DNA of 64,000 nt, from positions 2,480,001 through 2,544,000 of the forward strand of contig CP136945.1 in NCBI GenBank assembly GCA_041530395.1, read 5' to 3'. Positions 54,713 to 62,677 of this stretch are shown here, in pieces (within the stretch, counting starts at the first letter, position 1; every line of letters starts with the position of its first letter). The notes below the pieces were generated by a model that did no database searches, was not told the origin of the DNA, and saw only the letters and a program-made list of their open reading frames with translations. The translations under genes and the position numbers were made by a program. The DNA is from Thermosynechococcaceae cyanobacterium Okahandja. GTDB lineage: Bacteria > Cyanobacteriota > Cyanobacteriia > Thermosynechococcales > Thermosynechococcaceae.

Positions 54713-54744
54713 GGGGGTGCCAGCGTTCGGGTGCCCCCTTTTTT
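54713..54744 (+). terminator. Rho-independent terminator of sodB
   Basis: GGGGGTGCC (54713-54721) pairs with GGTGCCCCC (54730-54738), a nine-pair stem with two G-U pairs and an eight-base loop, followed by TTTTTT. It starts 44 bases after the sodB stop. Confidence 0.85.
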
Positions 54745-54833
54745 AGGGCTGAGCCAGTGGGAGGTTTGCGCACTTCGGTAAAATCTAGCCATTGTCTTGC
54801 CCCTTGATCCACGCCAAGCATTGGAGTTGCCCT

Positions 54834-55340
54834 ATGGTTGCGGTTTACCCCGGCAGTTTTGACCCGATTACGTTGGGGCATTTGGATATTATTGAGCGGG
54901 GGACGCGCCTGTTTGCTGAGGTGATCGTGGCGATCGCCCACAACCCTCAGAAGAAGGCGCTGTTTAGTGTTGAGCAGCGCCTTGTCCAAATTCGAGCCGC
55001 AACAGCGCATCTGGCCAATGTGCGGGTGGATACCTTTAATGGCCTGACGGTTGACTACGCGCGATCGCAGCAGGCGAAGGTATTACTGCGGGGGCTGCGG
55101 GTACTCTCGGACTTTGAATACGAATTACAAATGGCTCATACCAACAAAAGCCTATGGCCAGAGATTGAAACCGTGTTCCTCACCACATCAAATGAGTATA
55201 GTTTCTTAAGTAGTAGCCTAGTGAAAGAAATTGCCCGATTTGGTGGTAATGTTCGTCATCTTGTTCCAGCAACGGTTGCGAAGGATTTAGAAGAATGCTT
55301 TACTCAAAACCCGATCAGATCACCACAACCACCGGCATAA
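54834..55340 (+). CDS. coaD: Pantetheine-phosphate adenylyltransferase
   Basis: Fourth step of coenzyme A synthesis: adenylylates 4'-phosphopantetheine. The nucleotidyltransferase motif [12 protein letters not shown] (T/HxGH) and the C-terminal [13 protein letters not shown] are typical. The ATG at 54834 ([11 protein letters not shown]) with GGAG eight bases upstream gives 168 residues; the longer in-frame start is rejected. The next gene starts 46 bases before its stop in another frame. Confidence 0.96.
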   Translation: MVAVYPGSFDPITLGHLDIIERGTRLFAEVIVAIAHNPQKKALFSVEQRLVQIRAATAHLANVRVDTFNGLTVDYARSQQAKVLLRGLRVLSDFEYELQMAHTNKSLWPEIETVFLTTSNEYSFLSSSLVKEIARFGGNVRHLVPATVAKDLEECFTQNPIRSPQPPA

Positions 55341-55933
55341 CAGAGCTACCGGACAGCCGCACGGGTGCCACCCCGCTGCCACTGCTCCAGCAACTGCAAC
55401 GACTGGAAGAACTGCTGATTTTAGAAGGCACAAAGATTCCGCTCACCGGGCGCAAGCTCATCGATGAAGACCAAGTCCTTGCCCACCTTGCCCAAATTGA
55501 GGAAGCGATTCCCGAATCGGTGGATTTGGCGCAACGCATCCTCAACCAGCGGGATGAGCTATTGAAGCAGGCGCAACAGCGTGCCCAAGAGATTATTCGC
55601 CATGCCGAGCAGCGGGCCGCCCAAATTGCCGATGAACTGCGGATTCGCCAACAGGCGGAGCTAGAAGCCCAAAAAATTCGCCAACAGGTGCAGCAAGAAG
55701 TGGAGCTGATGCGACAGCGAGCCATGGAGGAACTGAACCTGCTGCGCCAAAATACCGAAAAAGAACTGGCGCACCTGCGGCAAGTGACCCGCCATGAGTG
55801 CCAAGAGCGGCAGCAGGAAGCCGATGCCTACGCCGAGCGCACCCTTGCGGAAATGGAACGGCAGTTTAAGGAAATGCTGGCGGTGATCCAAAATGGTCGC
55901 CAATACCTGAAGCAACAGCAGGCCTCCCGTTAG
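55295..55933 (+). CDS. Coiled-coil DivIVA-like protein
   Basis: A 212-residue protein. From about residue 55 to the end it is almost continuous charged coiled coil, rich in Gln, Glu, Arg and Ala ([31 protein letters not shown]). This resembles cyanobacterial DivIVA-like (Cdv3-type) proteins that affect cell division, but ATP-synthase b-like stalks look similar. The ATG at 55295 has AAGGA nine bases upstream, so the 46-base overlap with coaD is real. Function tentative. Confidence 0.75.
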   Translation: MLYSKPDQITTTTGITELPDSRTGATPLPLLQQLQRLEELLILEGTKIPLTGRKLIDEDQVLAHLAQIEEAIPESVDLAQRILNQRDELLKQAQQRAQEIIRHAEQRAAQIADELRIRQQAELEAQKIRQQVQQEVELMRQRAMEELNLLRQNTEKELAHLRQVTRHECQERQQEADAYAERTLAEMERQFKEMLAVIQNGRQYLKQQQASR

Positions 55934-55935
55934 CC

Positions 55936-56484
55936 CTAGGGACCGCCGCGATCGTAAATGGCAATGTTCCACTGTCCCCCCTCACTGGTTTGGTAGGCCA
56001 CATAGCGACCATCGCCGCTAATGCTGGGGTGCCGACACACCCCCCGCACTGCTTGGCTGAGGAGTTGGGGTTGCTGCGTCTGGCGATCATAGACAAAGAC
56101 ATCGGGTCGTCCCCGCTCGGTTGAAATGTAGGCAATAAAGCGGCCATCCTCACTGAGGCTGGGTTGCTCTTGGCTGGAGTTGGGGCGATTGAGGTTGGGC
56201 AGATCCACAAAACGACGTTCCTGCAAATCGTACAGGTACAGGTTCCGCTGCCCTTGGCGATCGCTGCCAAAGGCTAAGTAGCGGCCATTGCCACTGAGGG
56301 CCGGAAACTCATCGGCGGCGGTACTGTTGAACCCTGCCCCTTGGTTCACCGGTGGCGGCACAAATCCGCGTAGATCTTGACAGCCCAGCAACAGGCTCAG
56401 GAGCACTATCCCCAGCAGCCCCCTAGCGCGGTTTAAGCGGCTCCAAGGTAAAGAACGTTTGAAAAATGTCCGTATCCACCTCAT
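55936..56484 (-). CDS. Lipoprotein with TolB-like (PD40) beta-propeller repeats
   Basis: About 182 residues: a basic N-terminus, hydrophobic core and lipobox (LSLLLGC) predict a lipoprotein. The mature part has at least three PD40 blades (FPALSGNGRYLAFGSDRQG, QPSLSEDGRFIAYISTERG, HPSISGDGRYVAYQTSEGG). It is too short for a closed propeller on its own and might form part of a complex. The ATG at 56484 lies inside the upstream alpha-E gene (62-base overlap); a GTG further in is a weaker alternative. Convergent with the DivIVA-like gene, two bases between stops. Confidence 0.72.
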   Translation of the reverse strand: MRWIRTFFKRSLPWSRLNRARGLLGIVLLSLLLGCQDLRGFVPPPVNQGAGFNSTAADEFPALSGNGRYLAFGSDRQGQRNLYLYDLQERRFVDLPNLNRPNSSQEQPSLSEDGRFIAYISTERGRPDVFVYDRQTQQPQLLSQAVRGVCRHPSISGDGRYVAYQTSEGGQWNIAIYDRGGP

Positions 56485-57382
56485 TCATTTGCTGCTGCAA
56501 ACTGTCTAAAAACTCGTGCATTCCTTGCTCAATAATGTCTTCAATGGTGAGGTAATCTAAGTGGGAGCGCAAGCGACCCAAGTGGCGCTCCACACGATTG
56601 TGCCAACTGCCCGCGGGGGTACCGGTAATTTTGTAGAGGGACTTTTCCACCTGTAATAGGCAAAAGCGAATGGCCCGCGGAAATTCGGCATCTAAAATTA
56701 AAAACTCGGCCACCCCGGCGGGGGTAATGCGGTGCAAGCCCCGTTTGCGGTACATTTCGTAGGCGCTGGCCGACTTCAGTAGCGCAATCCAACCCAACTC
56801 ATCAATGGGGCTGCCAACATCCTCCACCGAGGGCAACAGCAGGTAGTACTTAACATCCAGAATGCGGGAGGTCTTATCGGCCCGCTCCAATAACCGCCCC
56901 ATTTGACCAAAATGCCATGCTTCATTGTGGCTCATGGTGCTATCCATGACCCCGGCAAACAGGTGACTGGCCTGTTTCACCTGTTCTAGGAAGCTGGCGG
57001 TTTCCACCTGATTAGGGGCGTGGGCGGCTTCCCGCACCATGGTGTAAAAGGAATTCACCTGCTGCCACATTTCCGAGGAAATGACTTCGCGCACAGAGGC
57101 GGCATTTTCGCGGGCGGCGCGAATGCAGGACACAATGGAGTTGGGGTAGCTAGCATCAAAGGTGAGGAAGTGGATCACATTCTCCGCCGTGGCGCTGCCG
57201 TAGTGCTCCTGAAAAAAGGGTAAATCCCCCGTAGTTAAAACAAGGGGTTCCCACTGCCCACCCGGGTGGCCGGGTAGGTCGAGGAGCATGTTGAAGTTAA
57301 CATCCACAAACCGGGCAATATTCTCTGCCCGCTCAATGTAGCGATTGAGCCAATAGACAGCATCGGCAACGCGACTTAACAT
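56423..57382 (-). CDS. Alpha-E (DUF403) domain protein
   Basis: A 319-residue helical protein beginning MLSRVADAVYWLNRYIERAENIARF, the signature of the alpha-E family, with LILDAEFPRAIRFCL further on. In many bacteria this gene lies next to a circularly permuted ATP-grasp gene and is thought to work in peptide or amide synthesis; that partner is not adjacent here. The frame is open to 57508, but the ATG at 57382 matches the family start and clears the divergent ycf20 gene. Confidence 0.85.
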   Translation of the reverse strand: MLSRVADAVYWLNRYIERAENIARFVDVNFNMLLDLPGHPGGQWEPLVLTTGDLPFFQEHYGSATAENVIHFLTFDASYPNSIVSCIRAARENAASVREVISSEMWQQVNSFYTMVREAAHAPNQVETASFLEQVKQASHLFAGVMDSTMSHNEAWHFGQMGRLLERADKTSRILDVKYYLLLPSVEDVGSPIDELGWIALLKSASAYEMYRKRGLHRITPAGVAEFLILDAEFPRAIRFCLLQVEKSLYKITGTPAGSWHNRVERHLGRLRSHLDYLTIEDIIEQGMHEFLDSLQQQMNEVDTDIFQTFFTLEPLKPR

Positions 57383-57441
57383 ATACTGGCAAGCATCTAC
57401 TCCGTGCTCACACTGTAGCAAGCTTTGCCCGCCCTGAACAT

Positions 57442-57774
57442 ATGCAGCAAACCCGCTTAAATACGCTTCTAGATCGTCTGGGGAGGCAGATTCAGGCGCA
57501 GTTAACAAACCCGTGGCGACGGCTGGCCACCCTGACGATTGCCCTGCTCTTTGGTGTGTTTTCGGGGCTGGCCATTTCCTCGACCGCCGGTCAGGTGGGC
57601 TACTTAGATATTGTGGCCTCTGCCTTGGTGGCGATCGCGGCAGAAGTCATTAGTGCCATTTTCTATAGCGATCGCTGGCAGTTACGCCGCACCCTCTTGG
57701 GGGAGGTCTTAAATGCCTTCAAGTTTGGTGTCCTCTACGGCCTATTCCTAGTGGCCTTCCTCTTGGGCAGTTAA
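57442..57774 (+). CDS. ycf20: Ycf20-like protein (DUF565)
   Basis: A 110-residue membrane protein of the Ycf20/DUF565 family: MQQTRLNTLLDRLGRQI, NPWRRLATLTIALLFGVFSG and AISSTAGQ are characteristic. It has two or three hydrophobic segments. A plant homologue is linked to photoprotection; in cyanobacteria the role is not settled. It is divergent from the alpha-E gene and 50 bases upstream of the RDD gene. Confidence 0.85.
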   Translation: MQQTRLNTLLDRLGRQIQAQLTNPWRRLATLTIALLFGVFSGLAISSTAGQVGYLDIVASALVAIAAEVISAIFYSDRWQLRRTLLGEVLNAFKFGVLYGLFLVAFLLGS

Positions 57775-57824
57775 GGGAGGCGGTAGTGCCATGATCGGGA
57801 TCATTGTTCTAGCAGTGGGTTCTC

Positions 57825-59582
57825 ATGTTTGGTTTTAAGCGCCGCGGGCGACCAGCCCAGTCCCTTTCCAGCGGCAACATTGCCACGGTTGCCCTAGAAC
57901 TTTACCGTCATCAAGGCAACCGCTACTTTTTGCTGAGCCTCTTTGCCCATGCGTGGTTTTTTTTGTTGACCATTGCTGCCGTTCTCATTTTGCTGGTGAC
58001 GACTGTGATTGCGGGGGTTGCCCTTGCCGCCATGAATGGGGTGGGCGGCTTTGTCATTTTGGTGGCCGTTGGCGCTCTGATGGCTCTACCCTTTTATCTG
58101 TTTGGTTGGACGCGGCTGATAGCTAGTGGTGCCCTCATTTCGCGGCGCATCTATACGGTGCTGGCCGCCCTAGAGGAGTCGGAGCAGCAGGCGCGCACAC
58201 TCATTTTTCCGAAAATGGCGAACTATTTGCTGGCAACGCTACTGGTGGGACTCATTCTGGTAGCGGTCTATACCGTTTTAGCCGCGATCGCCTACGTTGT
58301 TTACTTGGGCATTTGGCCCCTCATTCAACTCATTGACGCGGAAAACCTCTCCGAGACCGCTAGGAGCTTTCTGTTGATTGGCATGGCCCTTGGGGGCCTG
58401 CTGCTATTGCTTGTTGCCCTGTTAGTCATTTCCTACTTTACGGCTCGCCTTTCTCTGGTGGATGTTGTCCTTGCCCTTGAGCCGGAGACCACCCCCGTGC
58501 AATCGGTGCAGCGGAGTTGGCAACTCACCCGAGGACAGACATGGCATACCCTCACCGTTTTCTTCATTGCCTCCCTGCTGGCCATTCCCGCGAATATTGT
58601 GGCCAGTATCATCAATAGTCTCGTGATTATCCCGATTGCCGGATTATTTGTCGGCGTGCTGTTATTACCCCTGTGGCAAGGCATTAAAGCGGTGATGTAC
58701 TGGGATCTGCGGGTGCGCAATGAGGGGGCAGCCTTTCAAGTGCGCCCTGAAGCGGCCAACCCAATGCGCTGGCTGCGGCGAGTGACCCTGCGCACTCCCG
58801 AAAGCATTGAACTGGACTTTGCCCTTGCCGGAATTGGCAGCCGTGCCCTTGCGTGGCTCATTGACCAGGTGATTCTCTACACGGCTCTGGTGCTTGTTAC
58901 GTTGCTGGCGGCCTACCTCTACGTGTATGCCGTCTATCCATGGCTCATCGACGTTTTACCCAACAGCAACCAAAGTATCGAGGCATGGAGCTTGGGGCTA
59001 TACCTTTTGGTGATGTTTGCCCTCTATAACGGCTACTACATTTTTTTTGAAGCCTACTGGCAGGGGCAAACCCCCGGTAAACGCTATGCGGAAATCCGCG
59101 TTGTCCAAGACAATGGCCGGCCCATTCGGGTCAAAGAAGCCACCCTGCGCAGCCTGCTCCAGTCCATTGATTTTGCTTTTTTTGGCATAGGGGCGCTCCT
59201 TATTGCGTTAACGCGATCAGAAAAGCGGCTTGGGGATATGGTGGCAGGAACCCTAGTGATTCAGGATGAGCAGGCCACTCGACTCGCACCCACCGCACCC
59301 GTGGTCAAGGACGGCCGCTCAGAACAGGTGGCTCAATTGCAGGCGATCGCCCGCTGGGAACACATGACCCCTGAGCACTATCTCATGCTGCGTAACTTCC
59401 TGAACACGCGGGATCAACTCAGTCCGGCGGGTCGCCACCAAGCGGCGCGGGAGTTGCGGCAACACCTCGAGCCGGTATTAGCCCCGCCCGAGAACCCCTT
59501 GCGCGTCCTCGACACGGAAGAATTGTTAGAAACCCTGTACATGGCCTACCGCCAACAGTATCACGCCCCACCATCCCCTTGA
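57825..59582 (+). CDS. RDD-domain multi-spanning membrane protein
   Basis: A 585-residue protein with about nine to eleven hydrophobic segments. The first half (residues 1-290) is a glycerophosphoryl-diester-like or DUF975-like membrane block; the second contains an RDD domain (IGSRALAWLIDQVILYTALVL, QTPGKRYAEIRVV). A soluble C-terminal tail follows (residues 470-585). RDD proteins are proposed transporters or channels, with no agreed substrate. The next gene begins eight bases after its stop, with GAGGA before its ATG. Confidence 0.8.
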   Translation: MFGFKRRGRPAQSLSSGNIATVALELYRHQGNRYFLLSLFAHAWFFLLTIAAVLILLVTTVIAGVALAAMNGVGGFVILVAVGALMALPFYLFGWTRLIASGALISRRIYTVLAALEESEQQARTLIFPKMANYLLATLLVGLILVAVYTVLAAIAYVVYLGIWPLIQLIDAENLSETARSFLLIGMALGGLLLLLVALLVISYFTARLSLVDVVLALEPETTPVQSVQRSWQLTRGQTWHTLTVFFIASLLAIPANIVASIINSLVIIPIAGLFVGVLLLPLWQGIKAVMYWDLRVRNEGAAFQVRPEAANPMRWLRRVTLRTPESIELDFALAGIGSRALAWLIDQVILYTALVLVTLLAAYLYVYAVYPWLIDVLPNSNQSIEAWSLGLYLLVMFALYNGYYIFFEAYWQGQTPGKRYAEIRVVQDNGRPIRVKEATLRSLLQSIDFAFFGIGALLIALTRSEKRLGDMVAGTLVIQDEQATRLAPTAPVVKDGRSEQVAQLQAIARWEHMTPEHYLMLRNFLNTRDQLSPAGRHQAARELRQHLEPVLAPPENPLRVLDTEELLETLYMAYRQQYHAPPSP

Positions 59583-59589
59583 GGAATCT

Positions 59590-60204
59590 ATGCGTTACCT
59601 GATCCCCCTGAGCTGTAGCCTCGCTCTTTTGGGCATGATGCCCTTGGTCAGCAGCAGAGCTAACGACGCCACCCTACAAGCCGTTGCCCCCACCCCCCAG
59701 CGCTATACCCTCCTAGGGCTATCCTTTGAAACACCAATCCCCTTCTCCACCCCCACCGCCCTAGGGGAAAATGGGGTAGCCGTGGTCTATCCGCCGAACT
59801 CCGTGCCGGGCGAACACGAGCTAATGGTCAGTTTAATTAGCTTACCCAAAATGAGCGATGTCTTAGGGGAACTCTCAGATCAGGAATTGCGCAGTTGGTT
59901 GCGGTTCACTGAGGTGGATGGGCCGCTCTCTGCCACCCCCGCTCGGATTGAGCGCCCCTTTTTAGGGCGGCGTGTTCGTGGGGAGCTATTCTACCATCGT
60001 ACGCCGCGCCCGATTCATCAAGAGCTATACCTGATGCGTCTGCAAGGGGGACGCCGCCTCGCCGTTATTTTGGAAGCGGAAGAACACGTGCCGCTGCCCA
60101 TGATGGAGCAAGTGTTTAGCCATGTGGCGGCAACAGCGCAGGAATTATCGCCGCGATCGCGGGAGTGGAAACGTAGTTTTGAATGGTGGAAAATTCGCCC
60201 GTAG
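59590..60204 (+). CDS. Exported protein of unknown function
   Basis: A 204-residue protein with a signal peptide (MRYLIPLSCSLALLGMMPLV, cut near SSRA-N). The mature domain begins RYTLLGLSFETPIPFSTPT and is predominantly beta-like; it has no recognised motif. It is likely periplasmic and co-transcribed with the RDD gene (eight-base gap). The C-terminal region (EWKRSFEWWKIRP) is aromatic and basic. Function unknown. Confidence 0.7.
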   Translation: MRYLIPLSCSLALLGMMPLVSSRANDATLQAVAPTPQRYTLLGLSFETPIPFSTPTALGENGVAVVYPPNSVPGEHELMVSLISLPKMSDVLGELSDQELRSWLRFTEVDGPLSATPARIERPFLGRRVRGELFYHRTPRPIHQELYLMRLQGGRRLAVILEAEEHVPLPMMEQVFSHVAATAQELSPRSREWKRSFEWWKIRP

Positions 60205-60243
60205 GGTCAGGCCCCTTGGGTCAGGTGGCGCGCAACTGTACGC

Positions 60244-60249
60244 TATAAT
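60244..60249 (+). promoter_or_regulatory. Candidate -10 element for argF
   Basis: A perfect TATAAT 32 bases before the argF ATG. No convincing -35 hexamer is present at 16-18 bases. Confidence 0.5.
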
Positions 60250-60281
60250 CGCCCTGCGGAACAATCGTACTAGGGTAAGCC

Positions 60282-61196
60282 ATGGACACACTGCGGGGGC
60301 GAGACCTACTGAGTATTGCTGACCTCTCGGCAGCGGAGGCACAGTACCTACTCAAGTTAGCAGCCCAGATGAAGATTGGTGAGGTGTCTCCCCACTGTCC
60401 GGCGGTGTTGGGATTATTGTTTCAAAAGGCCTCAACCCGAACGCGGGTTAGCTTTACGGTGGCCATGTACCAACTGGGGGGGCAAGTGATTGATCTGAAC
60501 CCCCAGTCCACCCAAGTGGGTCGGGGGGAGCCGCTAGCCGATACCGCCCGGGTCTTGGATCGCTACCTCGATGCGCTGGCGATTCGCACCTACGGTCAGG
60601 CAGAGTTACAGTTATTTGCTGACTATGCCCGCATTCCGGTGATTAATGCCCTCACCGATCGCGAACATCCCTGCCAAGTCCTTGCGGATTTACTCACACT
60701 GCAGGAATCCTTTGGTGGGTTAGAGGGGTTGACCCTGAGCTACATTGGCGATGGCAATAATGTGGCGCATTCGCTGCTGTTGGGCTGTGCGCTCATGGGG
60801 GTGAATGTGCGGGTTGCGGCACCGGCAGGGTTTGAACCACTCCCAGAAATTGTCGAGCAGGCGCGAACCTTAAGTCAGGGACGCACGGAAGTTACGGTAA
60901 CCACGGATCCCTATGCCGCCGCCAGCGGTGCCCATGCCCTCTATACGGATGTTTGGGCCAGTATGGGGCAGGAGGCGGAGGCAGGCGATCGCCAACCCAT
61001 TTTTCAGCCCTACCAAATTAATGATTCGCTACTGGCGGTGGCGGATCCCCAGGCAATTGTTCTGCACTGTCTGCCCGCCCATCGGGAAGAAGAAATTACC
61101 GCCAGTGTCCTTGAAGGGCCGCAATCGCGGGTGTGGGAGCAAGCGGAAAACCGCCTCCATGCCCAAAAAGCCCTTTTAGTCAGCCTGTTGGGATAG
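60282..61196 (+). CDS. argF: Ornithine carbamoyltransferase
   Basis: Makes citrulline from ornithine and carbamoyl phosphate in arginine synthesis. The carbamoyl-phosphate motif STRTR, the HPCQVLADLLT motif and the ornithine-site HCLPAHREEE are all present. The 304-residue length is normal. AGGG precedes the ATG. It has its own -10 element and is followed four bases later by the ABC permease gene. Confidence 0.97.
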   Translation: MDTLRGRDLLSIADLSAAEAQYLLKLAAQMKIGEVSPHCPAVLGLLFQKASTRTRVSFTVAMYQLGGQVIDLNPQSTQVGRGEPLADTARVLDRYLDALAIRTYGQAELQLFADYARIPVINALTDREHPCQVLADLLTLQESFGGLEGLTLSYIGDGNNVAHSLLLGCALMGVNVRVAAPAGFEPLPEIVEQARTLSQGRTEVTVTTDPYAAASGAHALYTDVWASMGQEAEAGDRQPIFQPYQINDSLLAVADPQAIVLHCLPAHREEEITASVLEGPQSRVWEQAENRLHAQKALLVSLLG

Positions 61197-61200
61197 TGCT

Positions 61201-62064
61201 ATGACCCTTGTGCCACTGCGCCGTCTGTGGTTCCCCGCCCAACTGTCGAACCCACTCCTGTGGATTGGGGCGCTCATCTGTGGCCTGTTTGTGGCCGCTG
61301 CCCTGTTGGCACCCGTAGCACAAGCTGTGGGCTGGGTGGCCAACCCGCAAGAGTTTCTGGATTTTCCCATTCACGCGCCGCCCTCACGACAGCACTGGTT
61401 TGGCACCAACCGTCTGGGCTATGATGTGTTTTCGCGCACCCTTTTTGGCACCCAAGCGGCACTACAGGTGGTGGCGGTGGCAACGGTGTTTAGTGTGGGG
61501 CTTGGGGTTCCCCTTGGGTTGCTGAGTGGCTATCGCGGCGGCGGGTTGGATCGCGCCCTGCTCTTTCTCATGGATACCCTCTATACCCTGCCGGGGCTGC
61601 TGTTGGCGGTTACGGTTGCCTTTGTAGTGGGTAAGGGGGTCGTGAATGCCGCCGTTGCCCTGAGTGTGGCCTATATTCCCCAGTACTATCGGGTGGTGCG
61701 CAACCATACCGTCAGCCTTAAAAACGAAGTGTTTATTGAAGCGGCCCGCGCCATGGGGGCCTCGACACCGCGGATTTTGCGGCGCTATTTGCTGGTGAAT
61801 GTGTTGCCCAGTATTCCGGTGCTCTTTACCCTAAATGCAGCGGATGCCATCTTAACGTTGGCGGGGTTGGGCTTTTTGGGCTTAGGCTTGCCGCCGGAGG
61901 TGCCGGAGTGGGGGCAGGATCTGCGCCAAGCGCTAGACGGTCTTTCGGTGGGCATTTGGTGGACCACCCTGTTTCCGGGACTGGCAATGACCACCCTTGT
62001 CGTGGGGTTATCGCTCCTCGGGGAGGGCTTAGGAGAGCGCCTCGATCCGCGGCGGTTACACTAG
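61201..62064 (+). CDS. ABC-transporter permease of the DppC/OppC type
   Basis: A 287-residue inner-membrane protein with six hydrophobic segments. An N-terminal oligopeptide-permease start is followed by HWFGTNRLGYDVFSRTLFG, and the EAA loop (EAARAMGASTPRILRRYLLVN) docks to the ATPase. Such permeases import peptides, nickel or related solutes with a DppB-type partner, two ATPases and a binding protein; none of these is in the window. It sits four bases after argF and two bases before cobU. Confidence 0.88.
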   Translation: MTLVPLRRLWFPAQLSNPLLWIGALICGLFVAAALLAPVAQAVGWVANPQEFLDFPIHAPPSRQHWFGTNRLGYDVFSRTLFGTQAALQVVAVATVFSVGLGVPLGLLSGYRGGGLDRALLFLMDTLYTLPGLLLAVTVAFVVGKGVVNAAVALSVAYIPQYYRVVRNHTVSLKNEVFIEAARAMGASTPRILRRYLLVNVLPSIPVLFTLNAADAILTLAGLGFLGLGLPPEVPEWGQDLRQALDGLSVGIWWTTLFPGLAMTTLVVGLSLLGEGLGERLDPRRLH

Positions 62065-62066
62065 CC

Positions 62067-62618
62067 ATGGCCAGACATATCTTGGTAACGGGGCCGAGCC
62101 GCTCGGGTAAAAGTGAATGGGCAGAATCCTTGGCTGCCGCCGCGGGTGCCCCGGTCATTTATATTGCCACGGCGATCGCCACCCCTGCGGATTCGGAATG
62201 GCAGCAGCGGATTGCCCAACACCAAGCCCGCCGTCCCCCCCACTGGCAATTATGGGAGTGCCCGGTACAGCTTGCCGACACCTTGAGCCAACTCCCGCCG
62301 GATCACTGCGCCTTGGTGGATTCCCTTGGTACGTGGGTGGCCAATACCCTCGAGCAGGAGGCCGACCAATGGCAGGTTACGGTACAGGCATTGCTTGAGG
62401 CTGTCAATCAGTGTGCCGCCCCCCTGATTCTTGTGGCCGAAGAAACCGGTTGGGGCGTGGTGCCCGCCTACGCCAGCGGTCGTCGTTTTCGCGATCGCCT
62501 CGGCCAGCTGTGCCAGCAGGTGCGCCCTCTGATGGCGGAGGTTTACCTTGTCACCGCTGGGTTTGCCCTCCCCCTCCACCAGTTGGGGATCCCCCTGCCG
62601 ACGACCAGATTGAGCTAA
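62067..62618 (+). CDS. cobU: Adenosylcobinamide kinase / adenosylcobinamide-phosphate guanylyltransferase
   Basis: Bifunctional enzyme of cobalamin (or pseudocobalamin) assembly. The 183-residue protein has the P-loop GPSRSGKS, the WECPVQLADTL segment and the EETGWGVVP motif characteristic of CobU. The GG pair before the P-loop of many homologues is GP here. The ATG at 62067 is two bases after the permease stop; the longer open frame from 61908 overlaps the permease gene and is rejected. Confidence 0.93.
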   Translation: MARHILVTGPSRSGKSEWAESLAAAAGAPVIYIATAIATPADSEWQQRIAQHQARRPPHWQLWECPVQLADTLSQLPPDHCALVDSLGTWVANTLEQEADQWQVTVQALLEAVNQCAAPLILVAEETGWGVVPAYASGRRFRDRLGQLCQQVRPLMAEVYLVTAGFALPLHQLGIPLPTTRLS

Positions 62619-62648
62619 GATTGTAACGGTTTGTCACACTCCTCTGCG

Positions 62649-62659
62649 TTGTATTACAA
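62649..62659 (+). promoter_or_regulatory. Palindrome TTGTATTACAA before typA
   Basis: The 11-base palindrome, preceded by G to give GTTGTATTACAA, ends 18 bases before the typA ATG. The identical 12-mer precedes infC in the same orientation. Candidate operator or leader element. Confidence 0.35.
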
Positions 62660-62677
62660 AATTTGCGGGAATCGTCT

